Source of the DNA: Cybelea sp963824595 | Lineage (GTDB): Bacteria; Vulcanimicrobiota; Vulcanimicrobiia; Vulcanimicrobiales; Vulcanimicrobiaceae | DNA: 64,000 nucleotides | Reading direction: 5' to 3' | NCBI GenBank assembly: GCA_963824595.1 | Contig: CAWGPY010000009.1 | Span: forward strand, 1-64,000 | Notes under the pieces: model-generated | Database searches by the model: none | Told to the model about the DNA's origin: nothing | What the model saw: the letters and a program-made list of their open reading frames with translations, nothing else | In this document: positions 53,443-62,139 of the stretch, piece by piece | Layout: every line of letters begins with the position of its first letter | How positions within the stretch are numbered: position 1 is the stretch's first letter | Translations under genes and position numbers: made by a program

Positions 53443-54369
53443 TTAGGTGTGTGAGGGGGTCGGGGACGGAGAGGTCGAGGGTGAGGGCGACGGCGACGGC
53501 GAGGGGGTGGAGCCCGGCGGCAGCTGCGCGCCGTAGAGCGCGAGCAGCCAGATCTGCGTGTGGCGCACCGTCACCTTCGGCGTGGTGAACTGGAACTGCA
53601 CCGTGTTGCTCTGCGGCGACGTCCACTTGCCGTAGGTCGCGATGAGCTGATCCATGCGCTTGCCGCGCTGAATGGACTCGTTATAGAGCTGCAGCGCGAA
53701 CACGCGGCCGTTGAACGACACGGAGGGCAGCGTGTATTGCACCGTCGCGTTGCCGTTGAGCACGAAGTCGAGGTTGCTCTGCAAGCGAATCCCGACCAGC
53801 GGCGTGATGCGCATGAACAGCGGGTTCGGGTTCGTCATCCCCGGCACGTCTTTGGGGAGCGGCTCCATCTGCATCGTCAGGGTGCCGCCGGGGGCCGTCG
53901 AGGACGAGGGCGCGGGCGTGTCGTCGCTGCTGTCGTCGTTGTCGTCGTCGGACGACGCGGTGGGCTGCGGCGTCGGCGTGGGGCTCGCCGTTGGTTGGGG
54001 CGAGGATCCCGGCGAACCGCTGGCCGACGGCGACGGAATGTTGAAGGCCACGTTGCAGTTGAACGCCTGCCCCAACTGCGAGACCTGCGGGCACTTGAGG
54101 CCGGTCGGTCCCTGCGCGATCGGGTACTGCGCCTGATTCGGGGCGAGCGTCGCCCCGGGGCTGGTGAGCTGCTCTTGGCCGTTGGCGCCGACACTCGGAC
54201 CGGAGATCTGATTCCCCATGCCGCCGTTCATGCCGCCCATCACGCCGCCGCCGTTCATCGAGCCGGGCTGCGAGACTGGCGGCTCCATGCCGCCGCCCAT
54301 GCCGCTATCGAGGCCCGCGCCCTGACACGACGCAAGCACGAGCGCGAGCGCCGCAAAAGCGGCGCGCAT
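53443..54369 (-). CDS. Lipoprotein with Gly/Met-rich, acidic and Ser/Pro-rich low-complexity segments
   Basis: 308 residues from ATG 54369, chosen over 54381 because GAGGTG stands a few bases before it. Signal AFAALALVLASC. Then a Gly/Met/Asn-rich stretch (GGGMEPPVSQPGSMNGGGVM), a short globular piece, a Thr/Pro linker, an acidic run (SSDDDNDDSSDDTPAPSSS), a beta domain (LVGIRLQSNLDFVLNGNATV, GRVFALQLYNESIQRGKRMD) and a C-terminal (S/T)P repeat. Function unknown; linkers of this sort usually expose a domain beyond the outer membrane. It lies 16 bp after thrS on the same strand. Confidence 0.75.
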   Translation of the reverse strand: MRAAFAALALVLASCQGAGLDSGMGGGMEPPVSQPGSMNGGGVMGGMNGGMGNQISGPSVGANGQEQLTSPGATLAPNQAQYPIAQGPTGLKCPQVSQLGQAFNCNVAFNIPSPSASGSPGSSPQPTASPTPTPQPTASSDDDNDDSSDDTPAPSSSTAPGGTLTMQMEPLPKDVPGMTNPNPLFMRITPLVGIRLQSNLDFVLNGNATVQYTLPSVSFNGRVFALQLYNESIQRGKRMDQLIATYGKWTSPQSNTVQFQFTTPKVTVRHTQIWLLALYGAQLPPGSTPSPSPSPSPSTSPSPTPSHT

Positions 54370-54385
54370 ATCACACCTCATGGAT

Positions 54386-56095
54386 CTACTTCTTCGCCTC
54401 GACTACCCGTTGTAACTCTTCGGCGAACGCGTCGACCGAAATCGTGCGCTTCTCTTCCATGCCGCGCTGATTGACGTTCACGGTACCGTCTGCAACCTCT
54501 TGTTTGCCGGCGACCAAAATATAGGGTACTTTCTGCATCTTCCAGTGGCGAATTTTATATCCGAGTTTCTCGTTGCTTTCGTCAACCTCGACGCGAAAGC
54601 CCGCCTGTCGCAGGCGCGCCGCCACGTCGTTTGCGTATCTCAGCTGATCCTCAGAAATGGCCGCGACGACCACCTGAACCGGCGCTAACCAAGCGGGAAA
54701 CGCGCCGCCGTAGTGCTCGATCAACACACCGAAGAAACGTTCGAGCGAGCCCGCGAGTGCCCGGTGGATCATGACGGGGCGACGGTCCTGGCCGTCGGGC
54801 GCGCGATACTTCAGACCGAAGCGAGCAGGCAGGATGAAGTCTACCTGGACCGTGCCGAGCTGCCAGGGACGCCCGAGCGCGTCGCGCACGTTGATGTCGA
54901 GCTTCGGGCCGTAGAACGCGCCGCCGCCCTCGTCAATGTCGTAGGGCAGATCGTAGCGCTGCAGCGCGTTGCGAATCGCGTCTTCGGCGACGCCGTCGGT
55001 CTCGCCGCGGTCGGCGGCCGCGCGCGTGGAGAGCACGTATTTGATATCGTCGAAACCGAAGGCCTTCATCAGGGCGCGCGCTTCGTCGAGCGTCAGCTCG
55101 AACTCGCCCTGCAGTTGTTCCGGCGTGCAGAACAAGTGCGCGTCGTCAACGGTGAATCCGCGCACGCGCGTGAGGCCGTGCAGCACGCCCGAGCGTTCGA
55201 AGCGGTACACGGCGCCGAACTCGGAGAACCGCAGCGGCAGCTCGCGATAGCTGCGCAGCCGGCTGCGATAAATGAGGATGTGCCCGGGGCAGTTCATCGG
55301 CTTCAGCCGGAAGCGCTGACCCTCGACCTCGATCGGGCCGAACATGTTCCGCCCGAAGTTCTCGAGGTGACCGGAGATCTCGTAGAGGCGTTCGCTGACG
55401 ACGTGCGGCGTGACGACCGGCGTGTAGCCGCGCGCGCGCAGGCCCTCTTGAATGAAGTTCTCGACGACGGAACGCACGACCGCGCCCTTCGGATGCCAGA
55501 ACACGAGGCCGCCGCCGGCGTCCTCTTCGATGGAGAAGAGGTCGAGCTCGGCGCCGAGCTTGCGGTGATCGCGGCGCTGCGCCTCTTCGACGCGCGCCAG
55601 GTGGGCCGCGAGCTGCGCGGCGTCTTCCCACGCGGTGCCGTAGATGCGCTGCAGCATCGGGTTGTGCTCGTCGCCCCGCCAGTAGGCGCCGGCGACGCTG
55701 GTGAGCTTGAACGCGCCGATCGCGCCCGTGGACTCGGCGTGGCCGCCGCGGCAGAGGTCGGTGAACTCGCCGATCGTGTAGAGCGTGATGGGCTCGCCCT
55801 CGGGGATCTCGCGGGCCAGCTCGACCTTATATTGGTTGCCGGCGAAGGCGTCCATGGCCTCGGCCCGCGTGACCTCGCGGCCGGTCATCGGATAATCGGC
55901 CGCCACGATCTCGTTCATCCGCACCTCGAGGCGCCCCAGGTCGTCGGGCGTGAACGGGTCGCCGCGGTCGAAGTCGTAATAGAAGCCGTTCTCGATCGCC
56001 GGACCGATGGTCGGCTTGGCCTCGGGGAAAAGGTCCTGCACGGCATAAGCGAGCACGTGAGCCGCCGTATGGCGCAGCTCGGCGAGGGAAGGCAT
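54386..56095 (-). CDS. thrS: Threonyl-tRNA synthetase lacking the N-terminal TGS domain
   Basis: 569 residues. It starts directly at the editing (SAD) domain (LRHTAAHVLAYAVQDLFPEA; GGHAESTGAIG), continues through the class II catalytic core with zinc ligands in MNCPGH, DDAHLFC and MIHRALAG, motif 2 YRFERSG and a C-terminal anticodon-binding domain (VAAISEDQLRYANDVAARLR). The roughly 60-residue TGS domain of longer enzymes is absent, as in several other phyla. It charges tRNA-Thr in the cytoplasm. A dispersed repeat lies directly upstream. Confidence 0.95.
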   Translation of the reverse strand: MPSLAELRHTAAHVLAYAVQDLFPEAKPTIGPAIENGFYYDFDRGDPFTPDDLGRLEVRMNEIVAADYPMTGREVTRAEAMDAFAGNQYKVELAREIPEGEPITLYTIGEFTDLCRGGHAESTGAIGAFKLTSVAGAYWRGDEHNPMLQRIYGTAWEDAAQLAAHLARVEEAQRRDHRKLGAELDLFSIEEDAGGGLVFWHPKGAVVRSVVENFIQEGLRARGYTPVVTPHVVSERLYEISGHLENFGRNMFGPIEVEGQRFRLKPMNCPGHILIYRSRLRSYRELPLRFSEFGAVYRFERSGVLHGLTRVRGFTVDDAHLFCTPEQLQGEFELTLDEARALMKAFGFDDIKYVLSTRAAADRGETDGVAEDAIRNALQRYDLPYDIDEGGGAFYGPKLDINVRDALGRPWQLGTVQVDFILPARFGLKYRAPDGQDRRPVMIHRALAGSLERFFGVLIEHYGGAFPAWLAPVQVVVAAISEDQLRYANDVAARLRQAGFRVEVDESNEKLGYKIRHWKMQKVPYILVAGKQEVADGTVNVNQRGMEEKRTISVDAFAEELQRVVEAKK

Positions 56096-56103
56096 GGGGC
56101 CCG

Positions 56104-56149
56104 TCCTTCGACTCCGTTCGCTGCGCTCACTGCGCTCAGGATGACAAGG
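56104..56149 (+). repeat. Dispersed palindromic repeat copy
   Basis: TCCTTCGACTCCGTTCGCTG, CGCTCACTGCGCTCAGGATG, ACAAGG. It lies in the divergent gap between thrS and pstS. Confidence 0.8.
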
Positions 56150-56180
56150 GGGGGGCGAGCGGGGGCCGTCGCGGCCGGTC

Positions 56181-56210
56181 TTAACGTGACGTTAATCGAG
56201 CTCGCTTTAA
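56181..56210 (+). promoter_or_regulatory. Candidate Pho box upstream of pstS
   Basis: TTAAC at 56181, TTAAT at 56192 and TTTAA at 56206: AT-rich direct repeats, the first two spaced 11 bp, in an otherwise GC-rich gap 36 bp before the pstS start. The 11-bp period is that of PhoB/PhoP sites. No cognate phoR-phoB pair is in the window. Confidence 0.4.
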
Positions 56211-56245
56211 ACTAGAGCGTAACTTCGCCTCATGAGGAGCTTTGC

Positions 56246-57271
56246 GTGAGATCGTTCGTTCGCTGGTTTACGACCGTCGCGGTTGCGGCCGTCCTGACCG
56301 TTCCGGCCGCCGCGGCCACCCAGTTGACCGGAGCCGGGTCGAGCTTCGATTACCCCTTCTTTTCGAAAGCGTTCTACATTTACACTCAGAAGAACCCGAG
56401 CGTCACGGTGAACTACCAGTCCATCGGCAGCGGCGGCGGCATCGCCCAGTTCACGGCCAAGAACGTGGACTTCGGCGCCACCGACGTCCCGATGAATGCC
56501 GAGGAGCTCGCCAAGGCGGGCCAGCCAGTGCTGCAGATCCCGGTGACTTTGGGGGGAGCTGCCATCGCCTACAACCTGCCGGGCGTCAGCGCGACCGTCA
56601 AGCTGACGCGCCAGATCGTCGCCGACATCTACCTGGGGAAGATCGCCAAGTGGAACGATGCGGCGATCGCCAAGCTGAACAAGGGCGTCAACCTGCCCGA
56701 CATGCCGATCGTGGTCGTCCATCGCTCGGACGGCTCGGGCACGAGCTACATCTTCACCGACTTCCTGAGCCACGTTTCGCCGGAGTGGAAGAGCAAAGTG
56801 GGCACGGGCAAGAGCGTCTCGTGGCCGGCGCCCAGCTCCGTCGGAGCCAAGGGCAACGAGGGTGTGGCGGGTCAGGTGCGCAGCACACCGGGCGCCATCG
56901 GCTACGTCGAGCTGGCCTACGTGCTGGAGAACCACATGTCGGCGGCGACCCTGCAGAACCGCGCCGGCAAGTGGGTGGCGTGCTCCGAGGCGACGGTCGC
57001 CGCGGCAGCGGCCACGAAGCCGAGCGTGAGCGCGACGAACTTCTCGATCGTCGACGCCGTGGGAGCCAACTCGTATCCCGTCTCGGGCTACTCGTGGGTC
57101 GTCGTGTACAAGAAGCCGTCGGACTCCGGGCGCGCCAAGGAGCTGTACAACGTGCTGTCATGGCTCGTCGGCCCGCAGGGGCAGTCGAACGCGAAGTCGG
57201 TTGACTACGTGCCGCTGCCCGTCAACGTGCAGAACGCGGCCGCCGCGACGCTTCGTCAGATGCAGCGGTAG
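56246..57271 (+). CDS. pstS: Phosphate ABC transporter, substrate-binding protein
   Basis: 341 residues from GTG 56246, with GAGGAG (56234-56239) upstream. Sec signal peptide (VAVAAVLTVPAAAAT), then the phosphate-binding signature segments GAGSSFDYPFFSKAF, SIGSGGGIAQFTAKNVDFGA, HRSDGSGTSYIFTDFL and GAIGYVELAYVLEN. PstS binds phosphate in the periplasm and hands it to PstCA. First gene of the pstSCAB operon; a candidate Pho box precedes it. Confidence 0.96.
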   Translation: MRSFVRWFTTVAVAAVLTVPAAAATQLTGAGSSFDYPFFSKAFYIYTQKNPSVTVNYQSIGSGGGIAQFTAKNVDFGATDVPMNAEELAKAGQPVLQIPVTLGGAAIAYNLPGVSATVKLTRQIVADIYLGKIAKWNDAAIAKLNKGVNLPDMPIVVVHRSDGSGTSYIFTDFLSHVSPEWKSKVGTGKSVSWPAPSSVGAKGNEGVAGQVRSTPGAIGYVELAYVLENHMSAATLQNRAGKWVACSEATVAAAAATKPSVSATNFSIVDAVGANSYPVSGYSWVVVYKKPSDSGRAKELYNVLSWLVGPQGQSNAKSVDYVPLPVNVQNAAAATLRQMQR

Positions 57272-57274
57272 CTC

Positions 57275-58216
57275 TTGACGGACGAGCCGCGGTTTCGGCG
57301 CGTCGCGCGATTCGTCAGCCCCGCCGACCGCGGTTTCGCCGCCGTGGTGTACGGCGGGAGCATCCTGTTCGCGCTGCTGATCGTCGGGCTGTTCGTCGAG
57401 CTCGTGCTCGGCTCGTGGCCCTCGATCGTGGCGTTCGGACCCTCGTTCATCTGGAAGAGCGCGTGGGATCCGGTCACCAGCAAGTTCGGCGCGCTGCCGA
57501 TGATCTACGGCACGGTCGTGACGTCGTTCATCGGCATCCTGTTGGCGGCGTTCGTCGGCATCATGGCCGCGGTGTTCCTGGCGGACTTCGCGCCGCGCTG
57601 GCTGGCGGCGCCGCTCTCGTTCCTGATCGAGCTGCTGGCGGCGGTGCCCAGCGTCGTCTACGGGCTGTGGGGGCTCTTCGTGCTGGCGCCGTTCGTGCGC
57701 ACGACCATCGGGCCGGCGTTGCAGAAGGTCCTCGGCTGGACGCCGCTCTTCTCGGGGCCGATCTACGGCGTTGGGCTGTTGACGGCCGGCATCATCTTGG
57801 CGCTGATGATCGTGCCGACGGTCACGGCAATTTCGCGGGACGTGATCGCCGCGATTCCGCGCGACCTGCGCGAGGCGTCCATGGCGGTGGGCACGACGAA
57901 GTGGGAGACGGCCACGCGGGTGGTGCTGCCGGCGGCGCGCGTCGGCATCTTCGGCGCGTGCGTCCTCGGGCTGGGGCGCGCGCTCGGCGAGACGATCGCG
58001 GTGACGATGGTGATCGGGAACCGGCCCGAGATCTCGGCCTCGCTCTTCGCGCCGTCGTACACGCTGGCCAGCGTGATCGCCAACGAGTTCACGGAAGCGA
58101 CGACCAGCATCTACATCAGCGCGCTCATCGAGCTGGGCCTCATCCTGTTCGTCGTGAGCATCGTCGTCAACGCCCTCGCGCGGCTGATGATCTGGAGCGT
58201 ACGGGGCTCGCAATGA
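57275..58216 (+). CDS. pstC: Phosphate ABC transporter, permease PstC
   Basis: 313 residues starting at TTG 57275, 3 bp after pstS. Six transmembrane helices and the ABC-permease coupling loop (IPRDLREASMAVGTTKWETA, LGLGRALGETIAVTMVIGNR) are present. With PstA it forms the inner-membrane phosphate channel. Its stop overlaps the pstA start as ATGA. Confidence 0.95.
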   Translation: MTDEPRFRRVARFVSPADRGFAAVVYGGSILFALLIVGLFVELVLGSWPSIVAFGPSFIWKSAWDPVTSKFGALPMIYGTVVTSFIGILLAAFVGIMAAVFLADFAPRWLAAPLSFLIELLAAVPSVVYGLWGLFVLAPFVRTTIGPALQKVLGWTPLFSGPIYGVGLLTAGIILALMIVPTVTAISRDVIAAIPRDLREASMAVGTTKWETATRVVLPAARVGIFGACVLGLGRALGETIAVTMVIGNRPEISASLFAPSYTLASVIANEFTEATTSIYISALIELGLILFVVSIVVNALARLMIWSVRGSQ

Positions 58217-59082
58217 GCGTCGCCAGCCTGCGGTACCGGCGGCTCGGCCAACGCCGCGCATACGCGTGGCTCGGCACGGCGTCGGCGCTGCTCTGCGCGG
58301 CGATCGCGGCCGGCGCGCTGCTGGCGATCTTGGGCTACGTGGTCGTCCAAGGCATCGGCGCGGTGAACTGGACCTTCCTGACGCAGCTGCCGCACCCGAT
58401 CGGCGTTCCGGGCGGCGGCGTGGGCAACGGACTGCTGGGAACGATCATCGTCATCGGCCTCGCGACCGCGATGGCGGTGCCGCTGGGACTGCTGACCGGG
58501 ATCTACTTGGCGCTGTTCGGGCGCGGTCCGATTCCCGAGGCGCTGCGCTTTCTCTCCGACGTGCTGTCGGGCGTGCCGAGCATCGCGATCGGCCTGTTCG
58601 CCTATGCCGTGCTCGTAGCGCCGCTCAAGCACTTCTCCGGCTTCTCGGCGTCGTTCGCGTTCATGATGCTGATGCTGCCGCTGCTGGTGAGAACGTCGGA
58701 ACAGGCGATCCGCTCGGTGCCGCAGACGGTGCGCGAGGGCGCGCTCGCCCTGGGCATGTCGAACTTCCGCGCCACCGTGTATATCGTGCTGCCGACGGCG
58801 CGGCCGGCGATCATCACCGCGCTGCTGCTGGCGATCGCGCGCGTCACGGGCGAGACGGCTCCGCTGCTGTTCACGGCGTTCGGCACGCAGTTCTGGGAGG
58901 CCAATCCGAACCAGCCGATGGCGGTGCTCGCGCTGCAAGTCTTCAACTACGCGATCTCGCCGTATCCCGAGTGGCAGCGGCAGGCGTGGGGCGGCGCGTT
59001 CTTGCTGGTGCTCGCGGTGCTGGTGCTCAGCCTCGGCGCGCGCTTCATGCTGAGCCGCGCGATGCGGGGGCTCGAGAGTTGA
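58213..59082 (+). CDS. pstA: Phosphate ABC transporter, permease PstA
   Basis: 289 residues from ATG 58213 (overlap with pstC). The permease signature occurs at VPQTVREGALALGMSNFRAT and LLLAIARVTGETAPLLFTAF. Six helices. The reading frame is open for a long way upstream, but the ATGA overlap and homology fix the start here. pstB follows with another 4-bp overlap. Confidence 0.95.
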   Translation: MSVASLRYRRLGQRRAYAWLGTASALLCAAIAAGALLAILGYVVVQGIGAVNWTFLTQLPHPIGVPGGGVGNGLLGTIIVIGLATAMAVPLGLLTGIYLALFGRGPIPEALRFLSDVLSGVPSIAIGLFAYAVLVAPLKHFSGFSASFAFMMLMLPLLVRTSEQAIRSVPQTVREGALALGMSNFRATVYIVLPTARPAIITALLLAIARVTGETAPLLFTAFGTQFWEANPNQPMAVLALQVFNYAISPYPEWQRQAWGGAFLLVLAVLVLSLGARFMLSRAMRGLES

Positions 59083-59864
59083 CCGCCGCGCCCGCGTTGG
59101 ACCAGCTGCTGGCGACCGACGACCTGAGTGCGTACTACGGCGAGCGCAAGGCCGTGGGCAACGTGACGATCGGATTCGCGCGCAAGGCCGTGACCGCGCT
59201 GATCGGGCCGTCGGGATGCGGCAAGACGACGCTGCTGCGCTGCCTCAACCGCATCCACGAAGTGGGGTTCGACGCGCGCGTGCAGGGCCGCGTGCTGCTC
59301 GACGGACAGGACATCTACGCCGGCGACGTGGACCCGATGGCCATCCGCCGCCGTATCGGCATGGTGTTCCAGCGCCCGAACCCGTTCCCGACGCTCTCGA
59401 TCATAGACAACACGCTGGCGTGCGCGCCGCGGGGCTTGAGCCGCCGCGAGAAGCTGGAGGTTGCGGAGCGCGCGCTGCACTCGGCGGCGCTGTGGGACGA
59501 GGTAAAGGACAAGCTGCGCACCAGCCCGCTGCGCCTCTCGGGCGGCCAGCAGCAGCGGCTCTGCATCGCCCGCGCCGTCGCCGCGCAGCCGGAAGTGCTG
59601 CTGATGGACGAGCCGACCGCATCGCTCGATCCGATCGCGACGGCCGTGATCGAAGAGCTGATGTCGTCGCTCACCGAGGAGTTCACGATCGTTGCGGTGA
59701 CGCACAACATGCAGCAGGCGGCGCGCGTCTCCGACGTGACGGCGTTCATGCTGGCCGACGAGACCGGCGTTGGGCGGCTCGTGGAGATGGACGATACGGC
59801 GCGGCTGTTCACGAAGCCCAGCGATCCGCGGACCGAGGATTACATTACGGGACGGTTCGGCTAG
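59079..59864 (+). CDS. pstB: Phosphate ABC transporter, ATPase PstB
   Basis: 261 residues from TTG 59079, overlapping the pstA stop. Walker A GPSGCGKTT, Q-loop VFQRPNPFP, signature LSGGQQQRLCIARA, Walker B VLLMDEPTASLDP and the H-loop VAVTHNMQQAARVSD are all complete. The NPFP in the Q-loop and THNMQQ are typical of PstB. It powers phosphate import. phoU, the usual next gene, is absent. Confidence 0.96.
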   Translation: MTAAPALDQLLATDDLSAYYGERKAVGNVTIGFARKAVTALIGPSGCGKTTLLRCLNRIHEVGFDARVQGRVLLDGQDIYAGDVDPMAIRRRIGMVFQRPNPFPTLSIIDNTLACAPRGLSRREKLEVAERALHSAALWDEVKDKLRTSPLRLSGGQQQRLCIARAVAAQPEVLLMDEPTASLDPIATAVIEELMSSLTEEFTIVAVTHNMQQAARVSDVTAFMLADETGVGRLVEMDDTARLFTKPSDPRTEDYITGRFG

Positions 59865-59894
59865 CGTCGCGAAGTCCGTCGCCGGGAGGGCGAC

Positions 59895-60677
59895 ATGACC
59901 TGGCTGATCTTCGGGGCAAATCCGTGGTGGCTGATCGTCATCATGCTCGTCGTGCTTTCTCTGTGCATCGAGCTGCCGTACCGGTTCGCGCGTTCGCTGG
60001 TCGTCGGCGCCAAGGAACACGTGGACGCCTTTACGGCCGTGCAGGCGGGGCTGTTGACCCTCGCGTCGTTCGTGCTCGGCCTCTCCTTCGCGCAGGCGTC
60101 GGCGAGATTCGATACGCGGCGCGCGCTCGTCGTCAAGGAAGCCAACGCGATCGGCACGACCTGGCTGCGCGCCGATCAGCTGGGCGCGAAGACGGCGCGT
60201 TTTCGAGCGGTTCTCACCGGCTACACGTCGGCGCGGCTGAAGGCGTACGGGACGCCGCGCAGCCCCGAACTCTACCGCGAGACGCTGGATCGCAGCGACC
60301 GGGATCAGGCCGAGATGTGGGATATCGCGTCGTCCGCCTTGCGGGCGGACCGCACGAACCTGGGCCTCTCGTTGCTGATGCAGACGCTCAACGACACGAT
60401 TGACGTTTCGGCCGAGCAGCTGCAGGCGCTGACGACGCACGTACCCACGTCGGTCGTCGGGCTGACGCTCGCGCTCGTGACGCTGGGGGCGCTGTCGCTC
60501 GGCCTGCGCTTTGCGATCGACGGGTCCCGGCCGCCGGCGCTGAGCGCCCTCTACGTCGTGGCGTTCGTCGTGGTGATCAACATGATGGTTGACTACGACC
60601 GTCCGCAGACCGGCTTCATCAACGTCAACCTCAATCCGATCAGGGTGCAGCTGAGCGCGATGCAGGAGGCTCGCTAG
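59895..60677 (+). CDS. Bestrophin-like DUF4239 membrane protein
   Basis: 260 residues with four hydrophobic helices: two at the N terminus (WWLIVIMLVVLSLCIELPYR; VQAGLLTLASFVLGLSFAQA) and two at the C terminus (VVGLTLALVTLGALSLGLRF; LYVVAFVVVINMMVDYDRPQ). The segment FDTRRALVVKEANAIGTTWLR between them is the DUF4239 hallmark. The family is distantly linked to bestrophin channels, but no transport function is established. It follows pstB by 30 bp and may be in the same operon. Confidence 0.8.
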   Translation: MTWLIFGANPWWLIVIMLVVLSLCIELPYRFARSLVVGAKEHVDAFTAVQAGLLTLASFVLGLSFAQASARFDTRRALVVKEANAIGTTWLRADQLGAKTARFRAVLTGYTSARLKAYGTPRSPELYRETLDRSDRDQAEMWDIASSALRADRTNLGLSLLMQTLNDTIDVSAEQLQALTTHVPTSVVGLTLALVTLGALSLGLRFAIDGSRPPALSALYVVAFVVVINMMVDYDRPQTGFINVNLNPIRVQLSAMQEAR

Positions 60678-60791
60678 CGCTCGCCCTGAGAAGGCGTGCG
60701 CGCTCTCGGAGGGTGCGTGCGCTTCTCGGCCGAAGCGGTGGTCGAGCTGCTCTTTTTTTGAGCTAGGCTAACATCCGTATTGGAGGTTCGT

Positions 60792-61079
60792 ATGATCGAT
60801 CCCGTGACGGCGGATCCGAAACACTATTCGGTGGAGTTCGAGAACGACAAAGTGCGAGTTCTTCGGGTCGCGTATGGACCCGGCGAGAAATCCGTCATGC
60901 ACGATCATCCCGCGACGGTGGCGGTATTTCTTGCAGACGGTACCGCAAAGTTCACGTATCCGGACGGCAAGAGCGAAGACGCCGACGTGAAGGCCGGGCA
61001 GGCCGAGTGGTTCCAGCCGCACGAGCATCTTCCGGAGAGCAAGACTGCGATTTCGGCGATCTTGGTGGAACTCAAGTAG
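60792..61079 (+). CDS. Small cupin-domain protein
   Basis: 95 residues from ATG 60792 after TTGGAGGT. A single cupin fold: VRVLRVAYGPGEKSVMHDHP (motif 1 with His), AVFLADGTAKFTYPDGKS and AGQAEWFQPHEH (motif 2 with His). It probably binds a divalent metal; its reaction is unknown. It is convergent with the lipoprotein at 61082, 2 bp apart. Confidence 0.85.
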   Translation: MIDPVTADPKHYSVEFENDKVRVLRVAYGPGEKSVMHDHPATVAVFLADGTAKFTYPDGKSEDADVKAGQAEWFQPHEHLPESKTAISAILVELK

Positions 61080-61081
61080 CC

Positions 61082-61999
61082 CTAGCGGGCTAGGCTGACC
61101 ACGACTCCGATCGGATACGTGAGGCCTTTGAGCGTGCCGGTCGGTGTGCCGCCGCCCGGATAGTGCCAGAACGGCACCGTTCCGTTGACCGCGGCGTTGG
61201 GGCCGATCAGCGTCGAGCCTTGGATCCAGAACTGATCCACGGCGCCGCCGCCGCGCAGCTTCACGGTTTCTTTGACGTCGCCGCTCGCGTTCGTGCGAAC
61301 GATCTTTTCCGTGCCGCGATCGCTCACCGCCACGTACTTGCCGTCCCACTCGACCCCGCCGGGCGTCGTGATGGCGAACTTGGTGATGTTGAACGACTTC
61401 TTGCCCTTCGGCATCTCTAAGAAGATCGGGTTCGCGGAGCGGTCCCAGCCGTCAATGAAGAGGTTGCCCTTGTCGTCGTAGCCGCAGAAGAACGTGGCGT
61501 CCACGGTGCCGTTGTAGTACGGCTGCGCCTTGCCTTTGGCTTTCGGGTAGATCGCGATCGCGCCGTAGAGATACGACGACATGTTCGTCAGCGCGAGGTT
61601 GCCGGTGACGGGATCCACGCTGCAGCCGTTGGGCGCGCCGGACGCGTCGAGCTGCCGGATCGGCGTCGTGCCGCCGTGCGCGTAGACGCGCACCGGGCCG
61701 GCCTCGTCCACGACGAAGACGTCGCCTGCCTTATCGGCGCACAGCGTCGCCATGGCGCCGATGCCCGAGATCTGTCCGACGAGCTTGCCCTTCGGATATG
61801 GATAGACGTCAACGAGGTTGGTGCCGAGGTCGGCAACGTAGAGCAGGTTCTCGGCCTTGGCTTGCGGCGACATCCACGACCTCGCGGCGCGTGTCTGCGC
61901 CGGCGCCCCGGGCGCGGGAAGCGGCGGTCCGGATCCGTTGCATCCGGAGAGGATCGCCGCCGCGCAAATGCCAGCAGAGTAACGAGCAAAATAAAGCAT
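61082..61999 (-). CDS. Six-bladed-propeller-like lipoprotein
   Basis: 305 residues, signal GICAAAILSGC, start ATG 61999 after GAGGAG. Complete set of family blocks: SWMSPQAKAENLLYVADLGT, VDVYPYPKGKLVGQISG, TLCADKAGDVFVVDEAG, GCSVDPVTGNLALTNM, IAIYPKAKGKAQPYY, FCGYDDKGNLFIDGWD, FLEMPKGKKSFNITKF, VEWDGKYVAVSDRG, QFWIQGSTLIGPNAAVNG and WHYPGGGTPTGTLKG, ending GVVVSLAR. This is one of the two most canonical copies and a good family reference. Its paralogue at 62140 is next on the same strand, separated by a repeat. Confidence 0.9.
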   Translation of the reverse strand: MLYFARYSAGICAAAILSGCNGSGPPLPAPGAPAQTRAARSWMSPQAKAENLLYVADLGTNLVDVYPYPKGKLVGQISGIGAMATLCADKAGDVFVVDEAGPVRVYAHGGTTPIRQLDASGAPNGCSVDPVTGNLALTNMSSYLYGAIAIYPKAKGKAQPYYNGTVDATFFCGYDDKGNLFIDGWDRSANPIFLEMPKGKKSFNITKFAITTPGGVEWDGKYVAVSDRGTEKIVRTNASGDVKETVKLRGGGAVDQFWIQGSTLIGPNAAVNGTVPFWHYPGGGTPTGTLKGLTYPIGVVVSLAR

Positions 62000-62051
62000 T
62001 GCAAAGTGCTCCTCGAGCGCTAGGTTTCTGCGGCCGGGAGCCAGGCCCTTC

Positions 62052-62122
62052 GTCCTTCGACACGGCGCTTCGCGCCGGCTCAGGATGACAATATTGGGTT
62101 GCTGCCCCGCTCAGGATGACAA
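62052..62122 (+). repeat. Dispersed palindromic repeat, one full and one partial unit
   Basis: TCCTTCGACACGGCGCTTCG, CGCCGGCTCAGGATGACAA (62052-62091), then a second end CCCCGCTCAGGATGACAAGG (62105-62124). It lies between the two tandem lipoprotein genes. Confidence 0.8.
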
Positions 62123-62139
62123 GGGTACGGCGAAGGGGA

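Noticed and set aside
54713..56215. 500-codon open frame antisense to thrS
   Set aside because: thrS on the other strand has complete catalytic and zinc motifs; the antisense frame shows none and is a GC-bias artefact.
58947..60440. 497-codon open frame antisense to pstA, pstB and the DUF4239 gene
   Set aside because: It crosses three well-supported genes and has no ribosome-binding site or motif of its own.
60678..60791. Terminator at the TTTTTTT run near 60760
   Set aside because: The preceding sequence does not form a convincing GC-rich stem adjacent to the T-tract.
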